This document shows positions 1 through 11,860 of a stretch of 64,000 nt of DNA, piece by piece; positions within the stretch are counted from its first letter, which is position 1, and every line of letters begins with the position of its first letter. The notes beneath the pieces were generated by a model. It saw nothing but the letters and a program-made list of their open reading frames with translations. It did no database searches and was not told where the DNA came from. The DNA is from Yponomeuta sedellus (taxonomy: Eukaryota > Arthropoda > Insecta > Lepidoptera > Yponomeutidae). Both the position numbers and the translations under genes were made by a program. The stretch lies in NCBI GenBank assembly GCA_934045075.1, contig OW203731.1, positions 9,897,198 through 9,961,197 of the forward strand. The letters run 5' to 3'.

Positions 1-836
1 GTACAAGTCACAACCTCTTTCATTGCCCTCACGGATGTAAACATCCGTGATTGCCCTATACAGAAGATTGCACGTTCTATTTAACACAAAAGATTAAGAA
101 CAGAAAATCGTAAAATATCATACTATTTAAATAATTATAGTAATAACTTCCACACACGACTTAGTTTAAAAGTTAAAAAAATATATTAAACTCTAATTGA
201 CGATGCTATAGCTGTGAAGTCGACTCATATTTTATTTGAATGTGTAATCGAGAACGAGTCGAGATAGACTCGAGTGAGGTCAGCGGTAGCCAGCAGACGT
301 CTAGACGCGTCGTCGCGTCAGTCTGAAGGCTTTTCAGGAAGGCCGCCGAAATTCCGCTCGTTCTGCTTTGGAGGTGATGTGAACCTGCCTTTATCTTTTG
401 GATTAGACTGTGCCGCAGAAAATTTCTACATTGGATTAATTTGAACACGGCTATGACAGTAAATTTTGAACCAATTTAAGATCTGCACTGTATCTACAAA
501 TAGGCATGATATTCCATCATGTCGTACAATGGATAGCACGTCGACCTTCACTTGCGTGTACTTTATTCAGTTGTGCGTTACAGGCTACTCGAGTTACGTG
601 AGTATATGAAATATAAGGGTCGACTGTGGTCGAGTAGCGATTTCGCGAAAAGCAGGTAGGTTGCTTTTCTTAGGGGCGGCTCGGTACTAACTAACGACTA
701 TGAAAAAATATGTAACAATTATATTATGTTCTCTAGCAAAACGTTTTTGCGTAAAGTGAACACCATAAACTTCAATAATAAATATACCCAGACTGATACT
801 GTTACTAATGGTAAAAAATGAACTAATAGTGGTACT
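1..836. other. No gene seen
   Basis: AT-rich sequence without a convincing exon or recognised repeat. The short open frame around 206-448 has no recognisable protein features. Confidence 0.4.
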
Positions 837-925
837 AATGTACGGCGGCCCCCACCGGAAATCAAACCCGCGACCTTCGGCTTGTAATCACTTCAGACGT
901 GATAGAGCTAGACCAACGAGGCACT
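837..925 (-). repeat. tRNA-derived SINE head
   Basis: On the minus strand the segment reads like a degenerate tRNA gene: an A-box-like stretch (GTTGGTCTAGC) followed by a B-box (GGTCGCGGGTTTGATTTCC) and a matching 3' arm. The acceptor stem is imperfect, so it is read as a SINE promoter region rather than a functional tRNA. Confidence 0.5.
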
Positions 926-2860
926 CGGTAATAGAATATCAGTCCGTATTAAATGGTATATAATAAATATTTTTAATATTTACAGCCTAGAACCTAGTTA
1001 ATAATTCAGGGTTTAATCGTTTTACGCAAAAAAAATACGTTTTTTAGCTAAAAAGCTTCAAAGTACAATATTCTTGGACCTAGTATTTTAGAATTTAGAT
1101 GGTAGGATTTAAAAATACCTGTCACTTAACAGATTTATCATGTTCACTTTTCACAAAACGTATTATAAAAGAAAGTACACATGATAGATTTTTTTTTTGT
1201 TTTCCATTGGCGTCGCTAGTTAGCACCCCATTAACTTTCTTACTTGGTAGTTTCTTTTCGCGGAGGTTTTTCCTCCTTTATTTTTTTCACCTAATAAGCC
1301 TTGAACCTGCAACTCGTGAACCAAGTGCACGTATCAGTCAGCAGCGTCGTGTGCGACATGTCGTGCTCCCACTGAACTGAGGCCAACGCCCCGAAGGCCG
1401 GAACTGTTGGATTTCAGCAACAGATGGCTCGGCCTAATCGAGTGCCTGATAACTATTTAGTCACACAAACTGATTACACACACAGGTATCGGGTCCGTAT
1501 TACTTATAGCTAATCACCATCGAATATTTAACAGACAATACACGGTATTTTCGTATTTATAGATCACTAGCTGCTGCCCGTGGGCAGAGGGAGTCGTGAC
1601 TCCCTTTGCGAAGATATTTTAATATGTATAAGTCCGGGATAAAAAATAGACTATGTACTATTCCAGATTATAATCTATCTCAGTGCCGAATTTCATCCCA
1701 ATCCATTCAGGTGTGCTGGTGTGATTGAGTAGCACACATCCATACATACTTACAAACTTTCACATTTATAATACCTATTACTAACATGATAAATTAACTT
1801 TGCTGCAATGACGTAAGAAAAATGGTTGTGGACAAAGATATCGATTGAAAAACTCTTTTGTCACCGTAAATTTTTCAGTTTTTCTGCCTCTTGCAGTGCT
1901 TGGAATTTAATCCGGTCTAGGTATTTTTAGCTCGATCTAGCTTCGTTTTATTTTTTTTTGTTACAAAAAAAGGAAGTAGATTAAATCCCTGCAAAGTTTG
2001 ATCCTGGAAAAGTGAGTGAAATCGCTTCGTAACGTATTTCAGTTCTTGTCTATAATGTCCGATAGACCGCAAAAACCGGCCTATTTACGTAGACGTACGC
2101 TGTCGTAACTGGGAACGTAGGCTACCTACTGCCTTTCGCTAAACTAGACTTTATAGTTTTTCAAATGAGCGGTGAGATGTACCTGCTCACATTATATGAA
2201 TAACAGAGCGCAGGCGCAATGGGCAATGAGGTCGATGCGATATAACGTAACAATAAACGTCCACTATCTAACGAATACCTACATTTGTTTGTTACGCTTT
2301 ATTGGCCAAAAATTAAGAGACAGAGAAAACTTAAATAACAGGTGTTGATGTACAAAGGCGGCCTTATTTCAAAAGAATTTCTTCCAGCCAGCCTAAGAAA
2401 GATTCTAAAAAATAAAACAGAGAGCGGGAGATGGCAAATAGAGCTAAACACGAAAAATAAAACCTATAATCACCTATTTCAAGTTAATACCTATTCATTA
2501 TCACTATAGGTATCAATAGATACTTACATTTCCTCTGTGTTATTACTGCCCTTAGCAGCCACGCTTCAAAATACCACCGTTTTTATTAGTACCTTATCGG
2601 GGGAAAATCTACACTGGAAGAAAACACCAATTAGAATTTCGTCAGTGTCTTTATATACCAATAACATATTGGTTATCGAGCTGTTCATAGCGTCTTGTCG
2701 TGAAGCAAGCCGGAAACCTAGATAGGCTAGTAGAGAAATTATCTACGAAGTAAAATATCAACGCAACTTCCTTAAGACAACACATTTCATGATAGACCGA
2801 GAAACCCCGATAAGATCATTCTTTACTAAACACATGACACCTGACACCAGAACACATGAC
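926..2860. other. No gene seen; repeat scraps
   Basis: No exon could be supported. Around 2354-2410 there is a short relative of the GCGGCCTTATTGCTAAAAG repeat found at 2868, 4412, 35140, 39795 and 48590. Confidence 0.4.
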
Positions 2861-2867
2861 ATAAAAT

Positions 2868-2945
2868 AACCAGAATACAATTTGCGGCCTTATTGCTAAA
2901 AGAAATTTCTTCCAGACAACTTTTCGCCGAAAATATGCTGAAGAA
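2868..2945 (+). repeat. GCGGCCTTATTGCTAAAAG repeat, fragment
   Basis: Shares GCGGCCTTATTGCTAAAAG and the following TTTCTTCCAGACAAC with the longer copy at 35140-35285. This is a dispersed retroelement 3' end; the parent element is not visible here. Confidence 0.6.
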
Positions 2946-3051
2946 AAACAAATACTAGTAAAAATACTTAAGGTTATAATTTCCTGACTGCAGTCTAAAC
3001 TAATTAACCTTTTAAGGAATTTACAGGTGAACGACTGACGCTGTTCAAATT

Positions 3052-3826
3052 GGGTTCCTTAATTCATACCGAAAATTTTTTGTTCGAAATACGGTTCACC
3101 TACGAATGATACTGCGAAGGGTTGATTGTTCGACGCTTTTTTAATCCGATACTTTCATTGTTCGGTGCCTTGTTACTTCGAAAACGTTTTGCCGATGCCT
3201 CGTTACTTTGAAAAATGTTACACCGGTGCATTATATTATCGATGCTTATTTCTTCAGTGCTTCGCTGCTTCAAAAAACGTTTTGCCGAGAGTTTTACTTG
3301 CAGGAACAGAATATTATAATGTTATAAATTTAAGGGTTATTATTAAGTATATATAATATTCCCTCTCTTTGACTTTAATACTCGTAAATTTGTCGATATC
3401 GACATTATTACCGGCAAAAAATACTTGTAATTTTAACCTAATCTGCAGTCCGAATGAATAAACACTCCACGAAATCAGATTGGGAATGAAATGTGAACTA
3501 CCCTCGATTATGCCCATGAAAAATGAAAAGAGATTACCTGTGCATGGCATTAAAAACTTCTATGCACTTTTATAATAATGAATCGATAATAATGATTTAA
3601 CAAGGCACCGTACTAACAGCAGTCGGTGCATAAACATTCGATATAATTAATTGTCGCATTAAAAAGCATCGCAGTAAAGTTTTCGATGTAACGAGCATCG
3701 AACCAACAAGCAGTCGGTGTATAAACATTCGAATGAATAAGGTGTCGAACAATCAATCGTTCGACGTATCATTCGTAGGTGAACCGTATTTCGAACAAAG
3801 AATTTTCGGTATGAAATAGGGAACCC
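3052..3826. mobile_element. Foldback / long-TIR MITE
   Basis: About 85 bp at the left end (3052-3136) is repeated as the reverse complement at 3740-3826 with few differences; both arms contain TTCGAAATACGGTTCACC and TACGAATGATAC. The interior holds shorter repeats, including two copies of AGCAGTCGGTG followed by TATAAACATTCGA or CATAAACATTCGA near 3619 and 3709. There is no coding capacity, so it looks like a non-autonomous DNA element. Confidence 0.7.
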
Positions 3827-4411
3827 GTTCAAATTTAACTACCTAGCTAGTTAAAATTAAATAAGCTAAAGATTTTAAATTAAACAGATGCGACGATCTT
3901 TCGAAGTCCAGACTTCTGGCCAGAAGGAACTGCGTTCCGTCGCTATAGAAAGGCGAGACAGTCAACAAAACTGCCAAGCAAACACAGGGGAAGGCACTTT
4001 ATATTTCATGAATGGTTTATTATTATTATTATCAATTTGAAAAGTGATAAGTTCTGTTGTATTTCAAATACAATGCTGATTTTGTACTTGCGTACAAAAT
4101 GGAGTGTCTTTATATAACGTTTATTGTCCCTATAGCTATCACGTTACGTAAAAAAAAATCGAGATACCCGCATATAAACCCTTTGTTCCCGATGTCCCCC
4201 ACTATATAAACAGGTCCTAACTGAAAACGTGCGACGGTTAACATGTTTACTCATAGCTGAGTTAGGTCCCTATACAGTTACCTACTACTATTGTAAGTCT
4301 TAATGATGTTAAGTAACTTCAAAAATGTATATAAGTATACCAAGTATAGGTAAATAATATTGGTAATTGAATAAATCTTTACTTTATTTTACATGGAACG
4401 AGTTTCTTGAG

Positions 4412-4525
4412 GTATAAGATAAGATAAGAATATTCTTTATTGTACACTGGAAAAACAACAAATACAAAACAATTGCAAATATACATAGTACAATTGGCGG
4501 CCTTATTGCTAAAAGCAATTAGGTA
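4412..4525 (+). repeat. GCGGCCTTATTGCTAAAAG repeat
   Basis: Begins near a GATAAGATAAGAATATTC stretch and runs through ATTCTTTATTGTACACTGG into the GCGGCC motif. It is nearly identical to 35150-35240. Confidence 0.65.
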
Positions 4526-5117
4526 TTTTATTTATTTTTGTTCAGTACTAAAGCGGTTACAAAAACGTACTAAAATACCAAAAAGTATCAAACTTAGTGT
4601 TATAGTGTAGTCCTTATTATAAGTATAACAAAGTAAACCGTCCAATTACGAGTTGGACACCAGGGTAAGGGTCGGGCCTTGATTCCATTGTGCATTACAA
4701 TCTATATAGTACAACGACAGCCATACGGTCTGGTCACGCGACTTGTTTTTTCATACCATCGATGTTAAGAAGGCTTGATATGTGTTCGCGCGTAGACTTC
4801 AAGCAGCAATGAAATCAAATTACCGCGTTCTTGCAAATGTCTTTGTAAGTACTAAGTACCCGCCAGCAGAACTAAACAAGAACGTTGGTTAAACCTCCCT
4901 TGGAGCTAAATGAAAGAAACCACTGCAAAAGCATTATTTTATGTACGGAGCTTATGCTTAGTAATGAATAAACAGAGAGTTGTCCCGAAATGCATAAAGA
5001 TGCAGAATGAGTGGTAGTGGCGGTGGCGGGCGATGTCAATGCTCGGTTTATTCGTGCTGCAGCGAGGACGGGGTGCGATGCACTCGGTGCCTGCATCGCG
5101 ATGCAATGCACCCGCGC

Positions 5118-5385
5118 CTAGGGTTGCCAGATGTTCGGTTTTAGCCGGCCATATACTCCTTTTTATAATTGTGTCCGGCAAACTTATATACAAATGCGAT
5201 TTTTATTCGAAAGACGTACGCGCGGCCACACACGCACGTCCCGCGATTTTTCGGGCGCGGGCAAAGGAAATCGTGGCAAAAGCAGTGTGTCAGGCAGTAT
5301 GTCAGTGTTTCTGGGCTAAATGTCCGGTTTAATATGGACTTGAATACGGCTTTTCAATTTTTGCGCCTGCCAACCCTACTTATGC
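5118..5385. repeat. GC-rich stretch with short terminal inverted repeat
   Basis: Starts with AGGGTTGCCAG and ends with its approximate reverse complement TGCCAACCCT, with TTCGGTTTTAGCCGG and ATGTCCGGTTTA inside. A hAT-like MITE is possible but no target duplication is clear. Similar TTGCCAG/GGCAACC motifs occur near 25660. The open frames here have no recognisable domain. Confidence 0.3.
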
Positions 5386-5944
5386 CGCCACCGCCGCTAT
5401 GCGTACAGCTTACAGCCTTTGCATCTACGTAATGAGATGATCTACACAGCGACCAGTGGCATCTTCACTCACACCAAAGGGGGAAGGGACCAATCGGATG
5501 TTGCAGTGCCTGGGACAAGATCTTAGATGGTGTAGGTTTGCCCAGCACCTGTACCATCCTGACAGCTTAGTAGGCCTAGCCCACAGGAAAGACTAGTCAA
5601 TACTTACAGCAGCAGCATAGTATACCCACAAATAACAGCGGATGAACAACTCTTACTCTAGTATTATGTTAGAATTCAGTCTAAACAGGGTTATTTCTAA
5701 AATTCGCGATACCTAAAATTGAGCGTGTGTTTGACAACAACTTTCTATGACTTTTTCACAGATTTTTATTTTTCGAAAAATCAGAGTTTATCAAGGAAGT
5801 TTTATCCAATAATATTATATTTTAATTAAACTTGCGCTCTACACATGTCTCAGCCTTCAGTAAATAATTATTCTATATGGAAAAATGTCCATTCTAGGTA
5901 TATTTATCAACCAACGCTACACCAAAATAAATCATCATAATCAA

Positions 5945-6010
5945 AAGCAGCGGCGGTAGCCCAGTGGGTAGAACAATGGACTCGGAATAGAGAGACCTAG
6001 GTTCTTCCTA
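5945..6010 (+). repeat. SINE head (tRNA-like), fragment
   Basis: GCGGTAGCCCAGTGGGTAGA is a typical A-box of lepidopteran tRNA-derived SINEs. Only the head and a degenerate B-box follow. Confidence 0.4.
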
Positions 6011-6349
6011 TACCTGAGCCAAATTCGATAACGAATAGCGATAAACAAACCGTTGCTAGGCAACGACTTGTTTACACCTAAAAGGCAGATGTTAACAACC
6101 TTTTCTAGGAATAATTTTCATACAAATAATAATAGTTCCTCCTACTATTGTAAAATGCTTATTTATGTTCATGATTTTATAGTGAAAGGCTTAACCGATT
6201 TGAATATGACATATGACAACACTGAAATATGAAATATGACACACAGGTGTAACAAACATCCACGTGAGCCATGCCGCATGATAGAATTAAGGGCGTTTAA
6301 GCAAAAAACATACAAACTCTTTAACTTTATAATATTAATAAGTACCTAT

Positions 6350-6631
6350 AGATGCTATAGGTTTGGACATGTGGAGAGGATGAAGGAAGAAAGATTGACG
6401 AAACAAATATATATTGCGAATGTGAGTGGAAGGGTTGGTAAGGGTCGTCCCAGGCGGGCATACATCGACCAGATAGGGGATGTATTAGCAAAGGGAAAGA
6501 TAAAAAGTACCCGGAACCGGCGTGCGTGCATGCAACGACTTATGAACGTTGATGAAGCGAAGGTGATCTGTCAGGATCGTGGCAAGTGGCAGCCCCTGGT
6601 CTCTGCCTACCCCTCTGGGATACAGGCGTGA
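6350..6631 (+). pseudogene. LINE reverse transcriptase, C-terminal fragment
   Basis: The open frame ending at 6631 carries FGHVERMKEERLTK and GRPRRAYIDQ, the usual extreme C-terminus of insect non-LTR reverse transcriptases. The stop is followed within a few bases by a TATG repeat. The same 3' end recurs at 23345-23563, 30443-30853 and 50310-50385, each time as a 5'-truncated copy. No catalytic RT motif is present. The host-like N-terminal part of this frame is not homologous to the other copies. Confidence 0.7.
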
Positions 6632-6633
6632 GG

Positions 6634-6672
6634 TTATGTATGTATGTATGTATGTATGCATGCATGCATGCT
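6634..6672 (+). repeat. (ATGT)n/(ATGC)n microsatellite at a LINE end
   Basis: Short tetranucleotide run directly after the LINE fragment stop, about nine units of TATG or CATG. Confidence 0.85.
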
Positions 6673-6767
6673 ATAAATGCTCCTATCAAAATGAGGAGAT
6701 TGGGACCTACTGCAAATATTGCAATAAACGAAAGTTCTTTGTATATATTTTTATTCATATGTTCACA

Positions 6768-7110
6768 CTAATCATCACTGTCACTGGCCAAAGAGGAGGA
6801 TGAATATGTGTTTTCGGAGACTTGAATTATAATTTCATCAATGACATTATCCATCACACCATCAAATTCGGCGTTTTCTTCTCTTCTTTAATTACGTGTT
6901 CAACACAACGTTGCCATGCTGCTGGAGTAATTTTACTTATTGACTCATCTAACAGGACCTTTATTTAGTTCAGCCATTTAAAAGTTTTATTTTTGGCAGC
7001 AACATGGCCTTTTACTTGCCCCCATATGATTTCTATCGGATTTAATACACAATGATATGGGGGCAATCTAAGCACATCTATATTTTTGTCTTGTGCCATT
7101 TTATCACACA
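6768..7110 (-). pseudogene. Tc1-like DDE transposase, decayed C-terminus
   Basis: The minus strand encodes LPPYHCVLNPIEIIWGQVKG, which matches the PPY..LNPIE..W signature around the last catalytic acidic residue of DDE_3 (Tc1/IS630-type) transposases. It continues with a W.RCVEHVI-like segment and an acidic, serine-rich tail ending in SSSSLASDSDD at the stop near 6768. An in-frame stop after KTFKWLN and at least one frameshift near 6880 show that it is dead. The rest of the transposase is not visible upstream (above 7110). Confidence 0.6.
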
Positions 7111-7529
7111 TAATTATATGCTATATACTTATGCCATATACACGTGTTGACAAACGACTAAACTTCGCTTGTTGGCATAAACTAAATTCAATACTGTTTT
7201 TATACGGATTTATGCTCGTTTATTACATTTTTACAATTTTCCAACGTTTCGGCACTTTTTCAGGTGCCGTGGTCCCGGATGACTGAGGTGACGGGCGTCT
7301 TTTAGAAAGCATTAACGGTTAGTTTACTACCCTCGGCTAAAATTACAAAAGTTAATTATGAAGTTAAGTTCCAAAATAGGCAAACCAATTATTTTTTATA
7401 TAAAGTCAACAATATTGATTATTAGTAATTGAAATTAAATTTATAAACTAATTATTTTACATGAACTTAAAAATACTGATTATTAATTAAAATATTTTTT
7501 TTTTACTTTACAGTCACTCTTCTAGCAAG

Positions 7530-7800
7530 GGGGTCTCATGCACTTAAGCACTGGTTCCCATGCTACCGGTATGTTCCAACCACGATCTCTATTAAAATTT
7601 GCATGCCGGCGGATCTCTATTGCCTCGCGTATCATTCTAGGGAAGAAACGGTCTTCTCGGGCTAGAACTTTAACTTTATCGAAATGTATAAAGTGGTTGG
7701 TACCGCTAAGTGTATGCTCGCTGACTGCAGATCTAACAGAGCGCTTAGGTATGTTTCACATCCGCGATATGTTCCTTCACCCGCTCAGTTAATAAAAAAA
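7530..7800 (-). pseudogene. Penelope-like GIY-YIG C-terminus, decayed
   Basis: Minus-strand reading gives ERVKEHIADVKHT, then after a one-base shift AVSEHTL, KVKVLAREDRFFPR and IREAIEIRRHANFNRDRGW. The series KEH..DV / SAVSEH / IREAIEI..H.NFNRD.GW is the familiar C-terminal pattern of the GIY-YIG endonuclease domain of Penelope-like retroelements. The frameshift and the absence of the upstream RT mark it as a relic. The open frame on the plus strand here is its shadow. Confidence 0.6.
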
Positions 7801-8134
7801 CAGTTTTAATTATGTCTACTGCTCGTGTTATCCTTAGAAAATACTATAAACTAAATTCCCCAAAATGTTTTTCACACCTGAATTTCATCCATGATTCTTT
7901 TTCTGTAGGGCTGTCGCGTAAACTTAATGTCGAATTTTATGGTAATATTACAAGGTAATATGCATGTTATTTGAGTAATTCTAGTTAAATATGCTGCAAT
8001 AGGAATTGTTAATAAATAGTTAGCAAGTAAAAGGCTATAATCATGTAAACAATAGAAGATTTGTAAAACGTGAGTTGTGATAACCCTAAATTGGTTTGTT
8101 TACCTTTATTCTTTATCGAATTTGGCTTAGGTGT

Positions 8135-8345
8135 AGTGCAGGCATGTACCAATGACTTTGTTTTCTAAGTTATGTACATTTGTGAAGTTATAGTAGCAAT
8201 ACTAACGATAACCATAAAGTAAAACCTCCTGAGGAAACCTGAGTGTCCAAGGTGTTCAAATGCCCCAGCGCTTGAAATTGCCAATCCGCGGTGGGCACGC
8301 GTGGTAATTAAGCCCATACTCTCTCGACTCTCTCAATACTCTCTC
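8135..8345 (+). repeat. SINE body, same family as 45245-45490
   Basis: Contains CATGTACCAATGACTTTGTT, TTATGTACATTTGTGAAGTT and a tail with CCAATCCGCGGTGGGCACGC. The body matches the SINE at 45245-45490; the tail instead matches 44470-44530 and 47640-47665. It ends in a short CTCTCGACTCTC run. Confidence 0.6.
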
Positions 8346-9950
8346 GACGACGCCACGCTCAGTAGGGTTCCGTACAAGAAGAATTATTTTACCTGCCTTA
8401 TTTTACACTAACAACTTCATCAAAGAAATTTTCATTGAAATTTGTAGTGATAGATTTCCTTTTAAGTTCATTATATGTGCTATGCAATGAATTTGTTCAC
8501 GTTTCTACAATCAACTCCATAGCTAGATCACGGGGGACGGGACGCCCTACTCTAATAAAAAATTGCGCTATAAAGATTAATATTTCGCAAACGAATCCCT
8601 AAGTCAATAAATGGTTTTTCTTTACATCGTGTGACGGTACCCTATATTTTTTTAAATATTGTATCCTACCATTATCGGTGTGATTTCAGCTTTGCTTTCT
8701 AGTATTTGTCTCTTTCTGTGCTAAACCGCGGAGAGACAGAAAGTTGGATGAAGAAACAATGATGGACGCGGCGAAACTATAAAGGGTTCCTCGTTGACTA
8801 CTACACCCCGAAAAAAATAGAAAATCGATCAAAAAACTTTTCAGAAGTCGTAAAACTAAAGTCGTTACCACGTTGTCTGTTCCTACACGTCGCAGATGCG
8901 CTACGACACCATCTATTAAACATTATCAACAATATTAATATTTTATTATAGTTATAAATGTCAAACTCTAAACGATATGTTTTAGTTTTTGTACCACATG
9001 ACTAGAATCACTTGTAAAGATAAATACCACCACCAAATATTGTCTAAATTGCATAAAAAACCCCATACACGTCCATCCGAAAATGAAGTATTAATAACAT
9101 TAAAAATAGGAAAAAATCGATCTCTAAAAAAAAATCTGTCGTTCCGCAGGTACGAGTACATTTTGGTCTCCGTTTAAATTTTGGATGTTACTAATTATAT
9201 AGTCGTCAATTAATTTTGTCATTTAAGAAGTACCATGATGTACCAGTACCTAATTATTTTGAATTAGGTGGTCAAAATTTATGTAATGGTTATGCAGCTT
9301 GACGTGGTCTCCAAAACATCTACTTACTAATTATTTCTGTGTTATTAGTGTTCTAGTATATTGAAGTGATTATTTATATCTGTCTAATTATTTATATATT
9401 TTTTAATATTTTCCAACTTTGGAAAAAAGATTCCTTTGCATCCTGGGAAAGTTTATCTGCCACGGAGTATACACGTACCTTATCTGCTCGGTGCGGGTTC
9501 ATGCTTGTTCGACAGCATCTCGAGTTTCTATCTAGTTTTCGTGTTGGGTAATATCGCCGAGCTAGGGCCCCCGCCCCGGTATTGATTGTGTGTTTTGGTG
9601 CAATTCTAGTCTGGCATTTTTTAGTTTATCATTATGAAGAAATGTCACTATTTTATTTGCACACTTCCCGAACATGTGAATATCTATGATGAATACCAAA
9701 AATGCTAACTAAAATGCTGAAAACAAACATAATCAAACTCTACATTGATTGATGATGTTAGTTAGCAAATCGCATCTATAAGCTGGGCCTCTATTCTGTG
9801 TATATACTAAAATGACAGATTCTCAGTCACGTATTTATGTTTTTTTTTATTGATACCTAAAATGTTTAACACATATGCGCAATGATTGCGTAAAGGCGTC
9901 GGTTTCCATCCGTTGCACTTGTAATATGTAATAAAGTCTCGTGTCACAGT
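8346..9950. other. No gene seen
   Basis: AT-rich, no supported exon. A GGGTTCCGTAC motif at 8367 belongs to a dispersed lepidopteran repeat also seen at 10880 and 36960. Confidence 0.4.
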
Positions 9951-9959
9951 TATCACCGA

Positions 9960-10058
9960 CACGACCTCACAGATTTTTATGATTTTTTGTGTATAATTGG
10001 TATGTCTGAGAATTGGTCGGTGTTAATATTTCAAAACATCGTTTGCGGGGTCAGCTAG
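9960..10058 (+). mobile_element. Helitron 3' end
   Basis: Ends with TTTGCGGGGTCAGCTAG followed by T, the expected CTAG|T Helitron 3' terminus. The preceding ~95 bp is homologous to 13980-14090 (shared TTTTCATGATTTTTT-like and TGTCTGAG motifs). The 5' end is not identified. Confidence 0.6.
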
Positions 10059-10855
10059 TAGTACTAATACTTAGATAAAGATAGAGAACATATTATTGTC
10101 CAACCATAAAAATAATTACAATAGATTTTTATTAGAATCAGAATCTAAGCCCTATTGTTGAATTGAAAGGAGTTCTTCATTTGAAACCGCCTAACGGATT
10201 GCACACATGTCGTAAATGTATATTTATGGTAACGCTAAGAGCCTCAATGTCCAAAGGAAGCGGCTCGCTGAGGCGGCAAGATGGAAATCCTGCCTGCGCA
10301 GTGCTCCGTGAAAACACTGTGCGGATACGTGCCTGCATGACGCCAAAATACTTGAAGACAAAATACCATACCTACCATTTTAAAAGAAGTGAGGCCCAGA
10401 GATTTCGGGAAAGTCGTTATCCTTAAAGATTCCTTTTATTTTTTTTTAAATAAAAGTTGTAAAAAGAATCGTTAAATTGAAAATAAAAAAATAATGTTAA
10501 CCAATTTATACAATAGAAAATATATGACACAAACAAAAAACAGCAACGTATGCGATTTAGACTCGTGTCAAATACGCAGTTCTTTAAAAAAAATATTTGA
10601 AATCGCCAACGTACGGTGATTAATTATAAATCATGTTATAAAAACCAATATTGTTTTACATAAAAACATTACAAATCGCCGATTAAATTGATTAAGCAAT
10701 TAATTTTATTATTATTTGATTATGCCCATTACTTTTTCTCTCAGAGAGTTAAGAAGAAGGCCTGTGCTCTGCAGGAGGACGGATATAGGCTGTGCTTATC
10801 GTGAAAGAAAGCATCGTAAGCCAACCAGTGACCTAGTTGGCTCCGCATGTGTTGA
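10059..10855. other. No gene seen
   Basis: Contains an unrecognised open frame at 10163-10426 without domain features or splice context. The rest is AT-rich. Confidence 0.35.
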
Positions 10856-10869
10856 CTCTATCATGCCTG

Positions 10870-11080
10870 TGGTTTTTAGGGTTTCGTATCTCAAAAGGAA
10901 AAGCGCAACACTAATCGCACCACTTTGTCGTCCTTCCGTCCATCCCCGCGTCTGTCTGTCTGACAAGACCCTTTATCTCGGAAACGCGAGGAGGTATCGA
11001 GTTGAAATTCACACCGTATACTCAGGTCACAGTCCGTTGTAGTTGTAAAAAAATCAATCTTTTAAGTTAATGTAAAGAAA
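10870..11080 (+). repeat. GGGTTTCGTATCTCAAAAGG dispersed repeat
   Basis: The stretch from GGGTTTCGTATCTCAAAAGG through CGTCTGTCTGTCTGAC is a very common lepidopteran dispersed repeat. Related pieces lie near 23140-23180 and 36890-36990 (minus strand). Confidence 0.55.
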
Positions 11081-11787
11081 AGTTACGGCTGCTAACGCCA
11101 CAAAAAAACAACTTATATTCCGACACTCAAGGGAATCAATATTCATAGAGTAGGTACTTCCTGTTGAGCTAAAACTATGAAATTTGGGTAATTAGTAGTC
11201 CTTTTTAACTGTTGTTCTTCTTTCTAAACTATTTATAAAATGTAAGTACCAATTTACAAATTTTTACGGAACCCTCGGTGCGCGAGTCTGACTCGCATTG
11301 CTTTTTTCCAACGAATCTGAGCGATCAAATTTTCTACCTAGTTTTGGTAGGATTTGCCACCAGAAGACACATCAAAGGATTATCCATTCTGCAACTGGCC
11401 GGCAGCGACGCAACGTTACAAACTAAACCTTAAATACTTAAAGGGTTGGATGCTACAATACCAAAAAGAATAACAAATAGCTGTATTCATGCGATCGACG
11501 CGTACAGGAGCGAGCTTTTTCGCGCTGGTATTCTGCCTAGTTACTAACTTCATAAGCATTGTGGTATTTAAGGATCATTTAGAACTGAATTTACCTCGGG
11601 ATCAGGTAATACCTTTCAGCCTTACATAGATTTGGGCAAGATACAAGTATTTAGCAGTTTTTCAGTGGTGAAAAATAATAGCTCATAGCTGGCTGGCCAC
11701 AGAAAAAAGCCGAAAAAGCAGTAGTTAGTCAGATCTTCATTTGTGTTTTAGAGTTTAGTTTATACTTTCCTTATTCGAAACGAAAAG

Positions 11788-11860
11788 CACGGTCAGCTGT
11801 GGAATGAACTGCCTAGGCCGCTCATGAGGCGGCGGTATCCAATTACAAGGCTAGCCTTTT
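11788..11860 (+). pseudogene. LINE RT C-terminal scrap
   Basis: One frame reads QLWNELPRPL, resembling the A.WN.LP motif near the C-terminus of insect LINE reverse transcriptases. It is too short to classify. Confidence 0.3.
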
